Below the pieces are notes generated by a model. The model saw only the letters and a list, made by a program, of their open reading frames with translations. It made no database searches and was not told the DNA's origin. A stretch of DNA of 64,000 nt from the NCBI RefSeq assembly GCF_011617465.1, contig NZ_CP050153.1, positions 1,178,001 through 1,242,000 on the forward strand, in the 5' to 3' direction. The translations under genes were made by a program, and so were the position numbers. Within the stretch, counting starts at the first letter, position 1. The number at the start of each line of letters is the position of its first letter. Source of the stretch: Brevibacterium pigmentatum. Lineage in GTDB: Bacteria; Actinomycetota; Actinomycetes; Actinomycetales; Brevibacteriaceae. This document shows, in pieces, positions 17,470 to 26,896 of the stretch.

Positions 17470-19078
17470 CGTCACCCTCCTGTGTTCTCTGAACATAGAC
17501 GTTCTTGATCTTCGTGGTCGCAGTTTCGAACGGCCCGGTGGCGTGGTCGTGGATCTCGACGTGGATCTCCGCGGTCGACGGGTCCTCGTCCAAGCTCTGC
17601 TTGAAGTCCCTCGACACCGACGCCAGGTGCCCGAGCACCCCGGCACGGATCGTCCCGGCCAGCTTCTGCCGTGCGGCTGCGTCCATGGTCGGGGCCTCTT
17701 CCCGCAGTTGGATGTGCAGGGCGGGGCGCTGTTCATGGCCGGCGATCTCGCGCAGTTCGATGCGGAAGGACTCGATGAGGTGGGCTTGGGGATTGTCTCT
17801 GTAGAGTCCGTTCTCGATGTCGAGGGGATAGATGTTGGCACCCATATACGAGATCGTCGAATCCGCGCGCCCGAACAGCACCACGAACGGCAGCTTCATC
17901 CCATTGCCCGCGAATGCCGCCGAGCATGCCCGAGCCAGAGCCGGATGGCGGCGTGTGAGCGCGACCATGGTGGGGAAGTCGATGAGCGTGGCCTCGTCGC
18001 CGATGTTGTAGCGCAGCCGCGGACTCATCACCGCAGCCGAGTTGATCGTGGCGACCAGCTCACCGTCGTCGGTGGTCTCCAGGTAGGTCTCCAGGGGGTT
18101 GTACTGGAAGACCATCGGCACACGCGACTCGTCGACACCGAGGACATCGGCACGGAAGTCGAGATCGTGGGCCAGCGCCCGGCGGATGACGACCGAGAGG
18201 TCGGATTCGCCGGCCATCCCGATCGTCAGGTCGCTGGCGCCGTACCCGGAGTACACCCGGTCGAAACGCACCTCGAGGTAGTCGCGCAGACCCTCCGTCA
18301 TCGCCTCCCCGCCGACGAACCCATTGAGCCGGAAGTCGGCCCATTTCTCGGGTTCGGAGTCCATCCGGTCGACGAGATGTTTGAGGAACGGAGGATAGGC
18401 GCTGATGAGGTAGGTGTGGTTCTGTCCGAAGTGCTGCATCGTGTCGAGGATCTTCTCGAGGTCCGGACCCGTGTTCTTCACCATTGCCACTTTGGCCATG
18501 GCCAGTCCCGTATTCGTTCCCGTCGCCCAGGCCCCCATCGAGAAGGCGTTGATGCAGAACAGGTCTTTGTGGTCGAAGAGCATCGTGACGTAGCCGGCGA
18601 CGTTCTTATGGACGGTGTCGAGCTCCTTCTTCGACCGCATCCAGTTGAACGGGGTGCCCGAGGAACCCGAGGACTCGTCGACGACGGTGCCGACGCGGTC
18701 GATGCGACCGTCCCAGCAGCGATGTTCCTCGCTGTAGCGGCGGACGAACTCGTCCTTCGACGTCGGTGTGTAGGCCTCGAGGTCCCACCACCGGAATTCG
18801 AAACCGGAGCGCGCCAGGTAGTCCTGGTATGCGGGCACATCGAGGGAGGCCTGCTGGCAGATCATCCACGCATTGAGCTTCGCGAACGGTTCGAGTCTCG
18901 GGTTGTAATGGCGTGCGGTGAATCGCCAGATCGCCGGGTGAGCTCGGTAGGCGCCATAGGCGGCGGTGAGTCCGACATTCGCCAATCGCAGCACGGCTTG
19001 GCGGGCCAGGTTCACCGGACCGCGGGGGATCGGCAGACGACGGAGTTCGGCTTCTGGAGTGAGGTGGGTCTCTCTCAT
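17456..19078 (-). CDS. PaaK/CapK-like adenylate-forming ligase
   Basis: 540 codons. ANL-superfamily motifs: phosphate-binding loop ESSGSSGTPF at 135-144, GGEAMTE at 256-262, SGYGASD at 277-283, RLRYNIGDEA at 354-363 and hinge FGRADSTISYMG about residue 400. The order and spacing match the phenylacetate-CoA ligase/F390 synthetase group rather than acyl-CoA synthetases of fatty acids. It should activate a carboxylic acid as acyl-AMP, possibly passing it to CoA. First gene of a coupled operon with a leaderless promoter. Confidence 0.82.
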   Translation of the reverse strand: MRETHLTPEAELRRLPIPRGPVNLARQAVLRLANVGLTAAYGAYRAHPAIWRFTARHYNPRLEPFAKLNAWMICQQASLDVPAYQDYLARSGFEFRWWDLEAYTPTSKDEFVRRYSEEHRCWDGRIDRVGTVVDESSGSSGTPFNWMRSKKELDTVHKNVAGYVTMLFDHKDLFCINAFSMGAWATGTNTGLAMAKVAMVKNTGPDLEKILDTMQHFGQNHTYLISAYPPFLKHLVDRMDSEPEKWADFRLNGFVGGEAMTEGLRDYLEVRFDRVYSGYGASDLTIGMAGESDLSVVIRRALAHDLDFRADVLGVDESRVPMVFQYNPLETYLETTDDGELVATINSAAVMSPRLRYNIGDEATLIDFPTMVALTRRHPALARACSAAFAGNGMKLPFVVLFGRADSTISYMGANIYPLDIENGLYRDNPQAHLIESFRIELREIAGHEQRPALHIQLREEAPTMDAAARQKLAGTIRAGVLGHLASVSRDFKQSLDEDPSTAEIHVEIHDHATGPFETATTKIKNVYVQRTQEGDDAIE

Positions 19079-19084
19079 GGTTCG

Positions 19085-19090
19085 AGGCTA
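19085..19090 (-). promoter_or_regulatory. -10 element of the ligase operon
   Basis: On the minus strand TAGCCT lies six bases before ATG 19078 with no ribosome-binding site, the leaderless layout. Confidence 0.6.
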
Positions 19091-19236
19091 ACCCAGCCTT
19101 CGGGCCATTGATACGGAAATTCGGAAGATGTGCCAGAACCGCATCACACGACGTTGCGCACCCCGACCATCACCGAGGCGGCCCACCGAACGACGGATCA
19201 CCTCGGCGAAGTGGTCCGAAACGGTCGATCCTCTCA

Positions 19237-19270
19237 CCGAGGCGGTCCGGTACCGGTTCCGCCGCCTCGG
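19237..19270 (-). terminator. Hairpin after purU built from two CCGAGGCGG motifs
   Basis: CCGAGGCGG at 19237-19245 pairs with CCGCCTCGG at 19262-19270; the loop contains the palindrome CCGGTACCGG. It lies 13 bases past the purU stop on the minus strand. A third CCGAGGCGG copy at 19173-19181 lies in the same gap (19079-19282). Confidence 0.6.
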
Positions 19271-19282
19271 GGAGGTGACGGG

Positions 19283-20134
19283 TCAGTCGAAGACGACCGT
19301 GCGGTGGCCGTCCATGAGGACACGGCCCTCCGCGTGCCAGGCAACGGCCCGGGCGAGCACGGCCGCCTCGACGTCCTGACCGTGGCGGACGAAATCGGCG
19401 ATCGCCTGATTGTGATCGACGCGGGCCACATCCTGTTCGATGATCGGACCCTCGTCGAGGTCACTGGTGACATAGTGGGCGGTCGCCCCGATGATCTTCA
19501 CACCTCGGGCATGCGCCTGGTGGTAGGGCTTCGCGCCCTTGAAGCTCGGCAGGAACGAATGGTGGATGTTGATGACTCGACCTTCGAGGCGGTCGCAGAG
19601 TTCGGGGGAGAGGATCTGCATGTACCGGGCCAAGACGATGAGTTCGACATCGAGGTCGTCGACGAGGGCGGAGAGCCTCGCCTCGGCTTCGGCCTTCGTG
19701 TCCCGGGTGATCGGAATATGGTGGAAGTCGTGGCCGTGGAATTCGGCGAGCGGTCGCAGATCGTCATGGTTGCCGGCGATGCCGACGATGTCGATGGGCA
19801 GCTGACCGGCCGAATGCCTGAACAGCAGAGTGTTGAGGCAGTGGGCGGCCTTGGACACCATGATGAGTGTGCGAGTCTTCTTCTCCACCGGCTGCAGTCT
19901 CACGGTCATCGCGAACCGGGGAGCCACCTCGGCGAGGGCGTCTTCCACGGTCCGGGCCGAGGTCTCGGAGGACGTCGAGAACTGGACGCGCAGGAAGAAC
20001 TGGCGGGAATCGGGGGAGGAGAACTGCTGCGATTCGGTGATGTTGCCGCCGAGCCCAGCGAGCACCCCGGTCACGGCATGGACGATGCCGGTCGAATCGG
20101 GGCAGGTGACTCTTAAGATCCATTCGCAGCTCAT
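19283..20134 (-). CDS. purU: Formyltetrahydrofolate deformylase
   Basis: 283 codons. An N-terminal ACT domain (CPDSTGIVHAVTGVLAGLGGNITESQQF) is fused to a formyltransferase-like domain with IVGIAGNHDDLRPLAEFHG, the INIHHSFLPSFKGAKPYHQA catalytic segment (Asn and His) and ATAHYVTSDLDEGPIIEQD. It hydrolyses 10-formyl-THF to formate and THF, balancing the one-carbon pool. Divergent from glyA-folD, which also serve that pool. Confidence 0.95.
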   Translation of the reverse strand: MSCEWILRVTCPDSTGIVHAVTGVLAGLGGNITESQQFSSPDSRQFFLRVQFSTSSETSARTVEDALAEVAPRFAMTVRLQPVEKKTRTLIMVSKAAHCLNTLLFRHSAGQLPIDIVGIAGNHDDLRPLAEFHGHDFHHIPITRDTKAEAEARLSALVDDLDVELIVLARYMQILSPELCDRLEGRVINIHHSFLPSFKGAKPYHQAHARGVKIIGATAHYVTSDLDEGPIIEQDVARVDHNQAIADFVRHGQDVEAAVLARAVAWHAEGRVLMDGHRTVVFD

Positions 20135-20141
20135 GGTCCCG

Positions 20142-20147
20142 ATCCTA
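20142..20147 (-). promoter_or_regulatory. -10 element of leaderless purU promoter
   Basis: On the minus strand TAGGAT lies seven bases before ATG 20134; no ribosome-binding site is present. Confidence 0.55.
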
Positions 20148-20302
20148 ATCGGTGGCTGCGCTCAACGCCCACTCCGAGTCGCCATCCGGATGGCGGTCGC
20201 GGCCCCGGAACCAGGCGGTGTCGCTGTTAGCATGGTGCCGGGTGACGGCCGCACCTTGCGCGCTGCCTCGCTCCCATCATCGGATGCCACAGGAGAGTAC
20301 TC

Positions 20303-21577
20303 ATGACCGAAAACTCGATGCAGGCTTCGCTTGCCGACATCGACCCGCAGATTGCCGAAGTCCTCGACCTCGAGCTGGGCCGCCAGCGTTCGACACTCGA
20401 GATGATCGCCTCGGAGAATTTCGTCCCCCGCGCCGTGCTGGAAGCACAGGGGTCGGTGCTGACGAACAAGTACGCCGAGGGCTATCCCGGTAAGCGCTAC
20501 TACGGCGGCTGCGAACACGTCGACGTGGCAGAGAACCTCGCCATCGACCGTGCCAAGAGCCTCTTCGGCGCCGAATACGCGAACGTCCAGCCTCATTCCG
20601 GCGCCTCGGCCAACGCCGCAGTCATGCACGCCCTGGCTCGTCAGGGTGACAAGATGCTCGGTCTGTCCCTGGCCCACGGCGGTCACCTCACCCACGGCAT
20701 GAAGATCAACTTCTCCGGTCGCCTCTACGATGTCGCCTCCTATGAGGTCGACCCCGACACCTACCGCATCGATATGGACAAGGTGCGCGAGAAGGCCCTC
20801 GAACACCGCCCCGAGGTCATCGTCGCCGGCTGGTCGGCCTACCCCCGTCAGCTGGACTTCCAGGCCTTCCGCGATATCGCCGACGAAGTCGGTGCGAAGC
20901 TGTGGGTCGATATGGCGCACTTCGCCGGACTCGTGGCCGCCGGCCTGCACCCGAACCCCGTGCCCTTCGCCGATGTCGTGTCCTCGACGGTGCACAAGAC
21001 CATCGGCGGACCCCGTTCCGGCTTCATCCTCGGCAAGGAGGAATACGCGAAGAAGCTCAACTCCGCTGTCTTCCCCGGCCAGCAGGGCGGACCGCTCATG
21101 CATGTCATCGCAGCGAAGGCCGTGGCCTTCAAGCTCGCGGCGGCTGCCGAGTTCAGGGAACGTCAGGAACGCACCGTGCGCGGCGCTCAGATCCTGGCCG
21201 AACGCCTCCTGGCCTCCGATGTCGCCGAGGCCGGAGCCACCGTGCTCACCGGCGGCACCGATGTCCACCTCGTGCTCGTCGATCTGCGAAACTCCGCCCT
21301 CGACGGACAGCAGGCAGAGGACCTTCTGCACTCGGTCGGCATCACCGTCAACCGCAATGCCGTGCCCTTCGACCCGCGCCCGCCGATGGTCACCTCCGGG
21401 CTGCGCATCGGCACCCCGGCCCTGGCCACCCGCGGATTCGGCGACGAGGAGTTCACCGTCGTCGCCGACGTCATCGCCGAGGCGCTCAAGCCGGGTGCCG
21501 ATGTGGAGGCACTCGCTGCTCGCGTGAAGAAGCTCAGCGACGAATTCCCTCTCTACGAGGGCCTGGAGCAGTATTGA
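20303..21577 (+). CDS. glyA: Serine hydroxymethyltransferase
   Basis: 424 codons. Converts serine and THF to glycine and 5,10-methylene-[42 protein letters not shown] (31-69) is diagnostic and the PLP-binding lysine is Lys232 in [20 protein letters not shown] precedes the ATG. The last base of its stop is the first base of the folD ATG. I saw no glycine riboswitch in the 168-bp upstream gap. Confidence 0.97.
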   Translation: MTENSMQASLADIDPQIAEVLDLELGRQRSTLEMIASENFVPRAVLEAQGSVLTNKYAEGYPGKRYYGGCEHVDVAENLAIDRAKSLFGAEYANVQPHSGASANAAVMHALARQGDKMLGLSLAHGGHLTHGMKINFSGRLYDVASYEVDPDTYRIDMDKVREKALEHRPEVIVAGWSAYPRQLDFQAFRDIADEVGAKLWVDMAHFAGLVAAGLHPNPVPFADVVSSTVHKTIGGPRSGFILGKEEYAKKLNSAVFPGQQGGPLMHVIAAKAVAFKLAAAAEFRERQERTVRGAQILAERLLASDVAEAGATVLTGGTDVHLVLVDLRNSALDGQQAEDLLHSVGITVNRNAVPFDPRPPMVTSGLRIGTPALATRGFGDEEFTVVADVIAEALKPGADVEALAARVKKLSDEFPLYEGLEQY

Positions 21578-22458
21578 TGAGTGCACAGATCCTCGACGGC
21601 AGAGCCTGTGCGAAGCAGATCAAGGCCGAACTCACCGAGGCCGTGGCGACCCTGGCGGAGTCCGGAATCGTCCCGGGCCTCGGCACCGTCCTGGTGGGGG
21701 AGGACCCCGGATCGAAGTGGTACGTCGCGGGCAAGCACCGTGACTGCGCCGAGGTCGGGATCCAGTCGATCCGCCGTGACCTTCCGGAGTCGGTGAGCCA
21801 GGACGAGCTGCTGGCCGTCATCGACGAGCTCAACAACGATGACGCGTGCACCGGATACATCGTGCAGCTTCCGCTGCCGGACCACATCGACACCGACACG
21901 ATCCTCGAGGCCATCGATCCGGCCAAGGACGCCGATGGTCTGCATCCGACGAATCTCGGACGACTCGTACTCAACGTCAATTCGGAGATCACCACTCCGT
22001 TGCCGTGCACTCCGCGCGGAGTCATCGAACTGATCACCCGCAACGGCATCGAACTGGCCGGCAAGCATGTCGTGGTCATCGGTCGCGGGGTCACCGTGGG
22101 CCGGTCCATCGGTGCGCTGCTGACGCGGCGTGAGCACAATGCGACCGTGACCCTGACACACACCGGCACCCGCAACCTCGATGAGCTGCTGGCTCAGGCC
22201 GATGTCATCGTCGCGGCCGCCGGTGCGGCTCGAATCGTGAAGGCCGAGGCAGTCAAGCCGGGAGCGATCGTCCTCGACGTCGGCGTCTCGCGTGAGACTG
22301 ACCCGGAGACGGGGAAGTCGAAGATCGTCGGAGACGTCGATCCCGCGGTCGCCGAGGTGGCGTCCTGGGTCTCCCCGAACCCGGGAGGCGTCGGTCCGAT
22401 GACTCGAGCTCTGCTGCTCAAGAACGTCGTCGACACCGCCCAACGCTCCGCCACCTAA
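21577..22458 (+). CDS. folD: Methylene-THF dehydrogenase/cyclohydrolase
   Basis: 293 codons. Bifunctional NADP enzyme turning 5,10-methylene-THF into 10-formyl-THF. Family text: [29 protein letters not shown], the [12 protein letters not shown] segment, [11 protein letters not shown] and [17 protein letters not shown]. Starts on the glyA stop (TGATG), so the two are co-expressed. A long palindrome follows nine bases after the stop. Confidence 0.97.
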   Translation: MSAQILDGRACAKQIKAELTEAVATLAESGIVPGLGTVLVGEDPGSKWYVAGKHRDCAEVGIQSIRRDLPESVSQDELLAVIDELNNDDACTGYIVQLPLPDHIDTDTILEAIDPAKDADGLHPTNLGRLVLNVNSEITTPLPCTPRGVIELITRNGIELAGKHVVVIGRGVTVGRSIGALLTRREHNATVTLTHTGTRNLDELLAQADVIVAAAGAARIVKAEAVKPGAIVLDVGVSRETDPETGKSKIVGDVDPAVAEVASWVSPNPGGVGPMTRALLLKNVVDTAQRSAT

Positions 22459-22466
22459 CCCCTATT

Positions 22467-22524
22467 ACTACCTGACGGCGGCCCAGCAACCTCGCGCGAG
22501 GTTGCTGGGCCGCCGTCAGGTAGT
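22467..22524. repeat. Palindromic element, copy 1 (bidirectional terminator)
   Basis: A perfect 58-bp palindrome (29-bp arms starting ACTACCTGACGGCGGC, no loop) lies between the convergent folD and GNAT genes. A near-identical copy lies at 28962 and a diverged one at 40689. It can act as a terminator in both directions; the repetition marks it as a repeat family. Confidence 0.9.
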
Positions 22525-22544
22525 TCTGGGAGGTTGTTGGTGGG

Positions 22545-23033
22545 TCAGTCCTCGGCGAGCTTGAGCTCGAAGAAGACGCGCGGATTGCCCGCACCGGCGT
22601 AGTCCTCGATGAGCTCGCCGCTGAAGCCCATGGAGGAGTGGAAGGAGATCGCACCTGACGACTCCGGCATCGTCGTCGCCTGCACCGAGGCGACTCCGAG
22701 CTGACGGGACCGGTCGATGAAGTGCTGGTAGAGGTGACGGCCGATGCCCTGGTGACGGAAATCCGAGCGTGCTGCGACCAGGTGGATGTAGGCGGGTCCT
22801 TCGTGTGGAATGACCCCGAGCAGGTAGCCGACGATCTCCGAGCGGTAGCGGGCAACGAGTCCCGAGGTGACGAACTGACGGAACCAGTAGGCGTCGTGGT
22901 CACCGCTGAGATCGCGGTCTCCCCAGAATTTCGCCTGGGCGTCGAGCAGGAATTCGCGCATCTCGCGGGCGTCGACCTCATCGAGCGGACTGATGCTCAG
23001 CTGCTCGGTATCAATAGTTTCGTCAACGGCCAT
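22545..23033 (-). CDS. GNAT family N-acetyltransferase
   Basis: 162 codons from ATG 23033, which has AGGAGG upstream; an in-frame ATG further up lacks one. GNAT motifs: IVGYLLGVIPHEGPAYIHLVAARSDFRHQGIGRHLYQHFIDRSRQLGVASVQA (acetyl-CoA loop RHQGIG) and AISFHSSMGFSGE. Substrate not predictable. Divergent from the exonuclease gene. Confidence 0.85.
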   Translation of the reverse strand: MAVDETIDTEQLSISPLDEVDAREMREFLLDAQAKFWGDRDLSGDHDAYWFRQFVTSGLVARYRSEIVGYLLGVIPHEGPAYIHLVAARSDFRHQGIGRHLYQHFIDRSRQLGVASVQATTMPESSGAISFHSSMGFSGELIEDYAGAGNPRVFFELKLAED

Positions 23034-23106
23034 TGCGCCTCCTGATGTGTTCGTTCTTACCCTCACTCTATAACGCCCTGTCCCGGAAGAATAGTGCGCT
23101 CCATGT

Positions 23107-23112
23107 CATCAT
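23107..23112 (+). promoter_or_regulatory. Possible -10 of leaderless exonuclease III promoter
   Basis: CATCAT ends seven bases before ATG 23120, and no ribosome-binding site precedes that ATG. A second candidate, TATAAC at 23069-23074, would give a leadered transcript. Confidence 0.35.
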
Positions 23113-23119
23113 AGATCAC

Positions 23120-23935
23120 ATGATTCGGATTGCTTCAGTCAACGTCAACGGAGTCCGCGCAGCATGGCGAAAGGGGATGCCCACCTGGGTCGATGCCGCG
23201 AAACCGGACTTCATCACTCTCCAGGAGGTGCGCGCCGCCAACGATATCGCGCACGGTGTCCTTGCCGACACGGGCTACACCACGATCAGCCACGACGCGG
23301 AGGCCAAGGGCCGCGCCGGCGTCGCCGTGATGGCCCGCACCGAACCCGAGGCGGTGCGTGAGGGACTCGGCGACGACGGCTACTTCGACCGGGCCGGACG
23401 ATGGGTGGAGACGGACTACCGCCTCGGCGACGGATCGCTGCTGACCCTCGTGTCCGCCTACGTCCACTCCGGCGAGGCCGACACTCCCAAGCAGGACGAC
23501 AAGTACCGATTCCTCGACCGCATGATCGAACGGATGCCGCAGCTGGCGCAGACCGCCGACCACGTCCTCATCACCGGCGACCTCAACGTCTGCCACACCG
23601 AGCGTGACCTGAAGAACTGGAAGGCCAACCGGAAGAAGTCGGGATTCCTGCCGGAGGAGCGCGCCTATTTCGACAGGTTCTTCGGTGAGATCGGGTATGT
23701 CGACGTCCACCGCCGGCTCAGCGGCGACGTCGACGGCCCCTACACCTGGTGGTCGATGCGCGGACAGGCCTTCGACAATGACACGGGATGGCGCATCGAC
23801 TACCAGATGGCCACCCCGGCCCTGGCCGAGGCCGCGGTCAAGGCCACCGTGGACAAGGCCGACAGCTGGGCCGAACGCTGGTCGGACCACGCTCCGCTGG
23901 TCATCGACTACGACCTCCCCTCCGTCCAGTCCTGA
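23120..23935 (+). CDS. xth: Exodeoxyribonuclease III
   Basis: 271 codons from MIRIASVNVNGVRAA. Endonuclease/exonuclease/phosphatase fold: catalytic Glu in ITLQEVRA, GDLNVCHTERDLKNWKANRKKSGF, DGPYTWWSMRGQAFDNDTGWRIDYQM and the catalytic Asp-His in SDHAPLV. It repairs abasic sites and 3' blocks in DNA. A longer frame starts at 23033 but its first 29 codons are not homologous in kind and lack a ribosome-binding site. Confidence 0.93.
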   Translation: MIRIASVNVNGVRAAWRKGMPTWVDAAKPDFITLQEVRAANDIAHGVLADTGYTTISHDAEAKGRAGVAVMARTEPEAVREGLGDDGYFDRAGRWVETDYRLGDGSLLTLVSAYVHSGEADTPKQDDKYRFLDRMIERMPQLAQTADHVLITGDLNVCHTERDLKNWKANRKKSGFLPEERAYFDRFFGEIGYVDVHRRLSGDVDGPYTWWSMRGQAFDNDTGWRIDYQMATPALAEAAVKATVDKADSWAERWSDHAPLVIDYDLPSVQS

Positions 23936-24109
23936 CCCCGCCATATCCGTCCGCCTGCAGGCAGACCTCGCCGAGGCGGCTCCCCGAGATCTGTTCACTG
24001 ACGGGGCCACCGCGGCAGTCCCGCGCAGGAGCGGCAACCCTGTGCCGCCGCGGCAGTTCCGCTCAGGCGCGATCGGCGGGCCGCGACACTTAAATAGCCG
24101 GGACGCACA

Positions 24110-24155
24110 AAGAGCCCGGGGCTCAGGACGAAATGTCCTCAAGCCCCGGGCTCTT
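24110..24155. terminator. Bidirectional terminator between xth and ybdD
   Basis: Near-perfect 20-bp stem (AAGAGCCCGGGGCT plus AGGAC, one small bulge) with a five-base loop, between convergent genes. A CCGAGGCGG motif lies at 23971-23979. No gene seen in 23936-24197. Confidence 0.8.
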
Positions 24156-24197
24156 CGCCGACTGCTCACCGTTCAGAGACTGCGGCGATCGCGAATC

Positions 24198-24434
24198 TCA
24201 GCAGCAGCGTGCCTTGGGATTGCGGTCCTGCTCATCGGTGAGGTCACGCCAGAACGCCTTCTCCTCCATCGCACCCTCACGAGTGCCGTGGCGGCGCTCG
24301 TAGGATTCGAGGTAGTGGATATAGGCGTTCTCGCCCATGATCTCCTTGAGGTACCAGTGCAGCCAGGCGACGCCTCGTCGCAGCGATCCCCACGGATCAT
24401 TGGCGATGCGGCTGAGCGGATGTGCAGTGCTCAT
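24198..24434 (-). CDS. ybdD: YbdD/YjiX family protein (DUF466)
   Basis: 78 codons. PWGSLRRGVAWLHWYLKEIMGENAYIHYLESYERRHG and a Cys-Cys end belong to the short DUF466 proteins encoded after carbon-starvation transporters. It starts within the cstA stop (ATGA), so is made with CstA; it is needed for pyruvate uptake by such transporters in E. coli relatives. Confidence 0.85.
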   Translation of the reverse strand: MSTAHPLSRIANDPWGSLRRGVAWLHWYLKEIMGENAYIHYLESYERRHGTREGAMEEKAFWRDLTDEQDRNPKARCC

Positions 24435-26653
24435 TCCTTCTGCCTTCCTGCCTCGTGGTCGTCCCACTGTGCCTGCAGCTCGCGCTCGGGCTTGCGCGCG
24501 ATGAGACCGGCCGGAGCGAATTTCTTCGTCTCGACGAAAGGTTCCTCCGTCGTCGGCAGGGACCCCTTCTTAATGGCCTCGATGGACTTCCAGACTGCCA
24601 TGACGACGACCATCGCGACAAGGAGTGCGAAGACGATCGACAGGGTGCCCTGGACGAAGGTGTTGCGAACGACGGCGCTCATTGCCGCAACTCCTTCGGT
24701 GTTGCCCATCGAGGTCTCTCCGGCGGCCAGCGCGTCCTTGTAGGCGAAGTGCTGAGCCCAGTACCCGAGCTTCGGGTCGGAGGAGAAGATCTTCTGCCAC
24801 GAGGCGACCATCGTGACCAGCAGATCCCAGACGAGGGGAATGCCCGGGATCCACGCCCACTTGGCCAGGCCCATCTTGCACACGATGGCGAAGATGACGG
24901 CCAGGGCGATTGCGGCCAACAGCTGGTTCGAGATGCCGAAGAGCGGGAACAGCGTATTGATGCCGCCGAGGGGGTCGGTGACACCCATGAGCAGGATCGA
25001 TCCCCAGGCGGCGACCATGACCGCGGTCGTCAGCCAGGCACCCGGAGTCCACGAGGGATCCCGGAACTTCTTGGAGAAGTTGCCGAGCGCATCCGAGAGC
25101 ATGAAGCGGGCCACGCGGGTGCCCGCATCGATCGTGGTGAGGATGAACAGGGCCTCGAACATCACGGCGAAGTGGTACCAGAACGACATCCAGGCCGGTC
25201 CGCCGAAGACGTTGTGGAGGATATGCGCCATTCCCATCGCCAGAGTCGGGGCACCGCCGGTGCGGGAGACGATGCTCTCCTCACCGACGTCCTTGGCCGC
25301 CTGATCGAGCACTTCAGGACTCGTCTCCACTCCGGACATGCCCAAGGAGTTGTTGATGAAGTCCGAGGCACCCTGCACCGTTCCGCCGGTGAGCGGTTCG
25401 GCGGCATTCATCGCGAAGTAGAGACCCTTGTCGAGGCAGATCGCGGCGACGAGCGCCATGATCGCGACGAAGGACTCCATGAGCATTCCGCCGTAGCCGA
25501 TGAGGCGAGCCTGCGTCTCCTTCTCGATGAGCTTCGGAGTCGTTCCCGAGGAGATGAGGGCGTGGAAGCCCGACAACGCTCCGCAGGCGATGGTGATGAA
25601 CAGGAACGGGAACAGGGCACCTGCGAATGCCGGACCAGCCGTGTTGAATGCGAACTCGGTCAGTGCGGGCATCTGCACGGTCGGGTTGACGATGAGGATG
25701 CCTACGGCCAGCAGCACGATGGTGCCGATCTTCATGAACGTCGACAGGTAGTCGCGCGGGGCCAGCAGCACCCACACCGGCAGCACGGCGGCGAGGAAGC
25801 CGTAGATCATCAGGCACCAGGCCAGAGTCACCTTGTCGAGGTGGAAGACCTCGGACCAGAACGGCGAGTTGTGGACCCAGCCGCCGGCGACGATCGCGAT
25901 GACGAGCAGCACGATGCCGATGACCGAGGTCTCGACGACCTTGCCGGGACGCAGGTAGCGCATATAGATGCCCATGAACACGGCGATCGGAATGGTCATC
26001 GCGATGGAGAAGACGCCCCAGGGGCTTTCGGCGAGTGCGTTGATGATGACGACGCCGAGGACCGCGATGAGGATGACCATGATGAGGATGATGCCGATGG
26101 AGGCGATGATTCCGCCCGTGCGGCCGAGCTCATCGCGGGTCATCTGTCCCAGCGAGCGGCCGTTGCGGCGCATGGAGAAGAACAGGACCATATAGTCCTG
26201 GACACCGCCGGCGAGGATGACGCCGAAGACGATCCACAGGGTTCCGGGCAGGTAGCCCATCTGGGCGGCGAGGATCGGTCCCACGAGCGGGCCGGCGCCG
26301 GAGATCGCGGCGAAGTGGTGGCCGAACAGGACTCGGCGATCGGTCGGCGCGAAGTCGCGGCCGTTGTCGTTGAGCTCTGCCGGGGTGGCGCGCTTCGGAT
26401 TCGGGCGGCAGATCTTCCATTCGATGAGCTTCGCGTAGAAGCGGAAGCCGATGAGGTAACTGCCGACGGCTGCAGCGACGAACCAGCTGGCGGACAGCTC
26501 TTCACCGCGCACGAACGCGATCATCGACCAGCCCGCGCCGGCGATGAGGGCGATGACCACCCACAGCACGATCTTCGCCGGTGTCCAGCGTGGCCTCTCG
26601 ACCACGGCGACCGGCGGAAGGTCGTCCTCGGTCTTGATGTATTCGACCGACAT
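24431..26653 (-). CDS. cstA: Carbon starvation protein CstA (pyruvate/peptide transporter)
   Basis: 740 codons from MSVEYIKTEDD, preceded by GGAGGAGG on the minus strand; an earlier ATG would add nine residues over that site. About 16 membrane segments. CstA signatures: FGHHFAAISGAGPLVGPILAAQMGYLPGTLWI and GGVQDYMVLFFSMRRNGRSLGQM. Transports pyruvate (BtsT/CstA family) and was first described as starvation-induced peptide uptake. Paired with ybdD. Confidence 0.94.
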   Translation of the reverse strand: MSVEYIKTEDDLPPVAVVERPRWTPAKIVLWVVIALIAGAGWSMIAFVRGEELSASWFVAAAVGSYLIGFRFYAKLIEWKICRPNPKRATPAELNDNGRDFAPTDRRVLFGHHFAAISGAGPLVGPILAAQMGYLPGTLWIVFGVILAGGVQDYMVLFFSMRRNGRSLGQMTRDELGRTGGIIASIGIILIMVILIAVLGVVIINALAESPWGVFSIAMTIPIAVFMGIYMRYLRPGKVVETSVIGIVLLVIAIVAGGWVHNSPFWSEVFHLDKVTLAWCLMIYGFLAAVLPVWVLLAPRDYLSTFMKIGTIVLLAVGILIVNPTVQMPALTEFAFNTAGPAFAGALFPFLFITIACGALSGFHALISSGTTPKLIEKETQARLIGYGGMLMESFVAIMALVAAICLDKGLYFAMNAAEPLTGGTVQGASDFINNSLGMSGVETSPEVLDQAAKDVGEESIVSRTGGAPTLAMGMAHILHNVFGGPAWMSFWYHFAVMFEALFILTTIDAGTRVARFMLSDALGNFSKKFRDPSWTPGAWLTTAVMVAAWGSILLMGVTDPLGGINTLFPLFGISNQLLAAIALAVIFAIVCKMGLAKWAWIPGIPLVWDLLVTMVASWQKIFSSDPKLGYWAQHFAYKDALAAGETSMGNTEGVAAMSAVVRNTFVQGTLSIVFALLVAMVVVMAVWKSIEAIKKGSLPTTEEPFVETKKFAPAGLIARKPERELQAQWDDHEAGRQKE

Positions 26654-26884
26654 AGTCCTCCTCCTTGAGAGATGACGCATCAGATCCGTAGGAGATGACG
26701 CGTCGGGATTGTTGAGTTCTCAGCATGATCAGACCCTCGCTGGCCGCTGCTCGACAGATGTTCGAGAACTGGGAGACGCCTTGGCGAATCATGTGATCTG
26801 GTACGAACTATACCGCTGGTCCGCAGCCGAGCGTGATCCCCGCCACCAGACCGGACGCCTGAACAGAGCCGACAGGGGAGATGG

Positions 26885-26890
26885 CATCAT
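26885..26890 (+). promoter_or_regulatory. Possible -10 of leaderless trpS promoter
   Basis: CATCAT ends six bases before ATG 26897; a GGGGAG further upstream is too distant to be a good ribosome-binding site. Confidence 0.4.
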
Positions 26891-26896
26891 AGGACT

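Noticed and set aside
17423..19111. A 562-residue plus-strand frame opposite the ligase gene
   Set aside because: The minus strand carries clear ANL motifs; the plus frame has none.
20135..20302. Glycine riboswitch before glyA
   Set aside because: The gap is only 168 bp and is shared with the divergent purU promoter; no conserved glycine aptamer core seen.
20902..21576. N-terminal extension of folD
   Set aside because: The added part overlaps glyA and is Arg-rich shadow text; FolD starts normally at 21577.
24422..26668. A 748-residue open frame on the plus strand opposite cstA
   Set aside because: Low-complexity acidic/His text produced by the codon bias of the membrane protein gene; no start signal.
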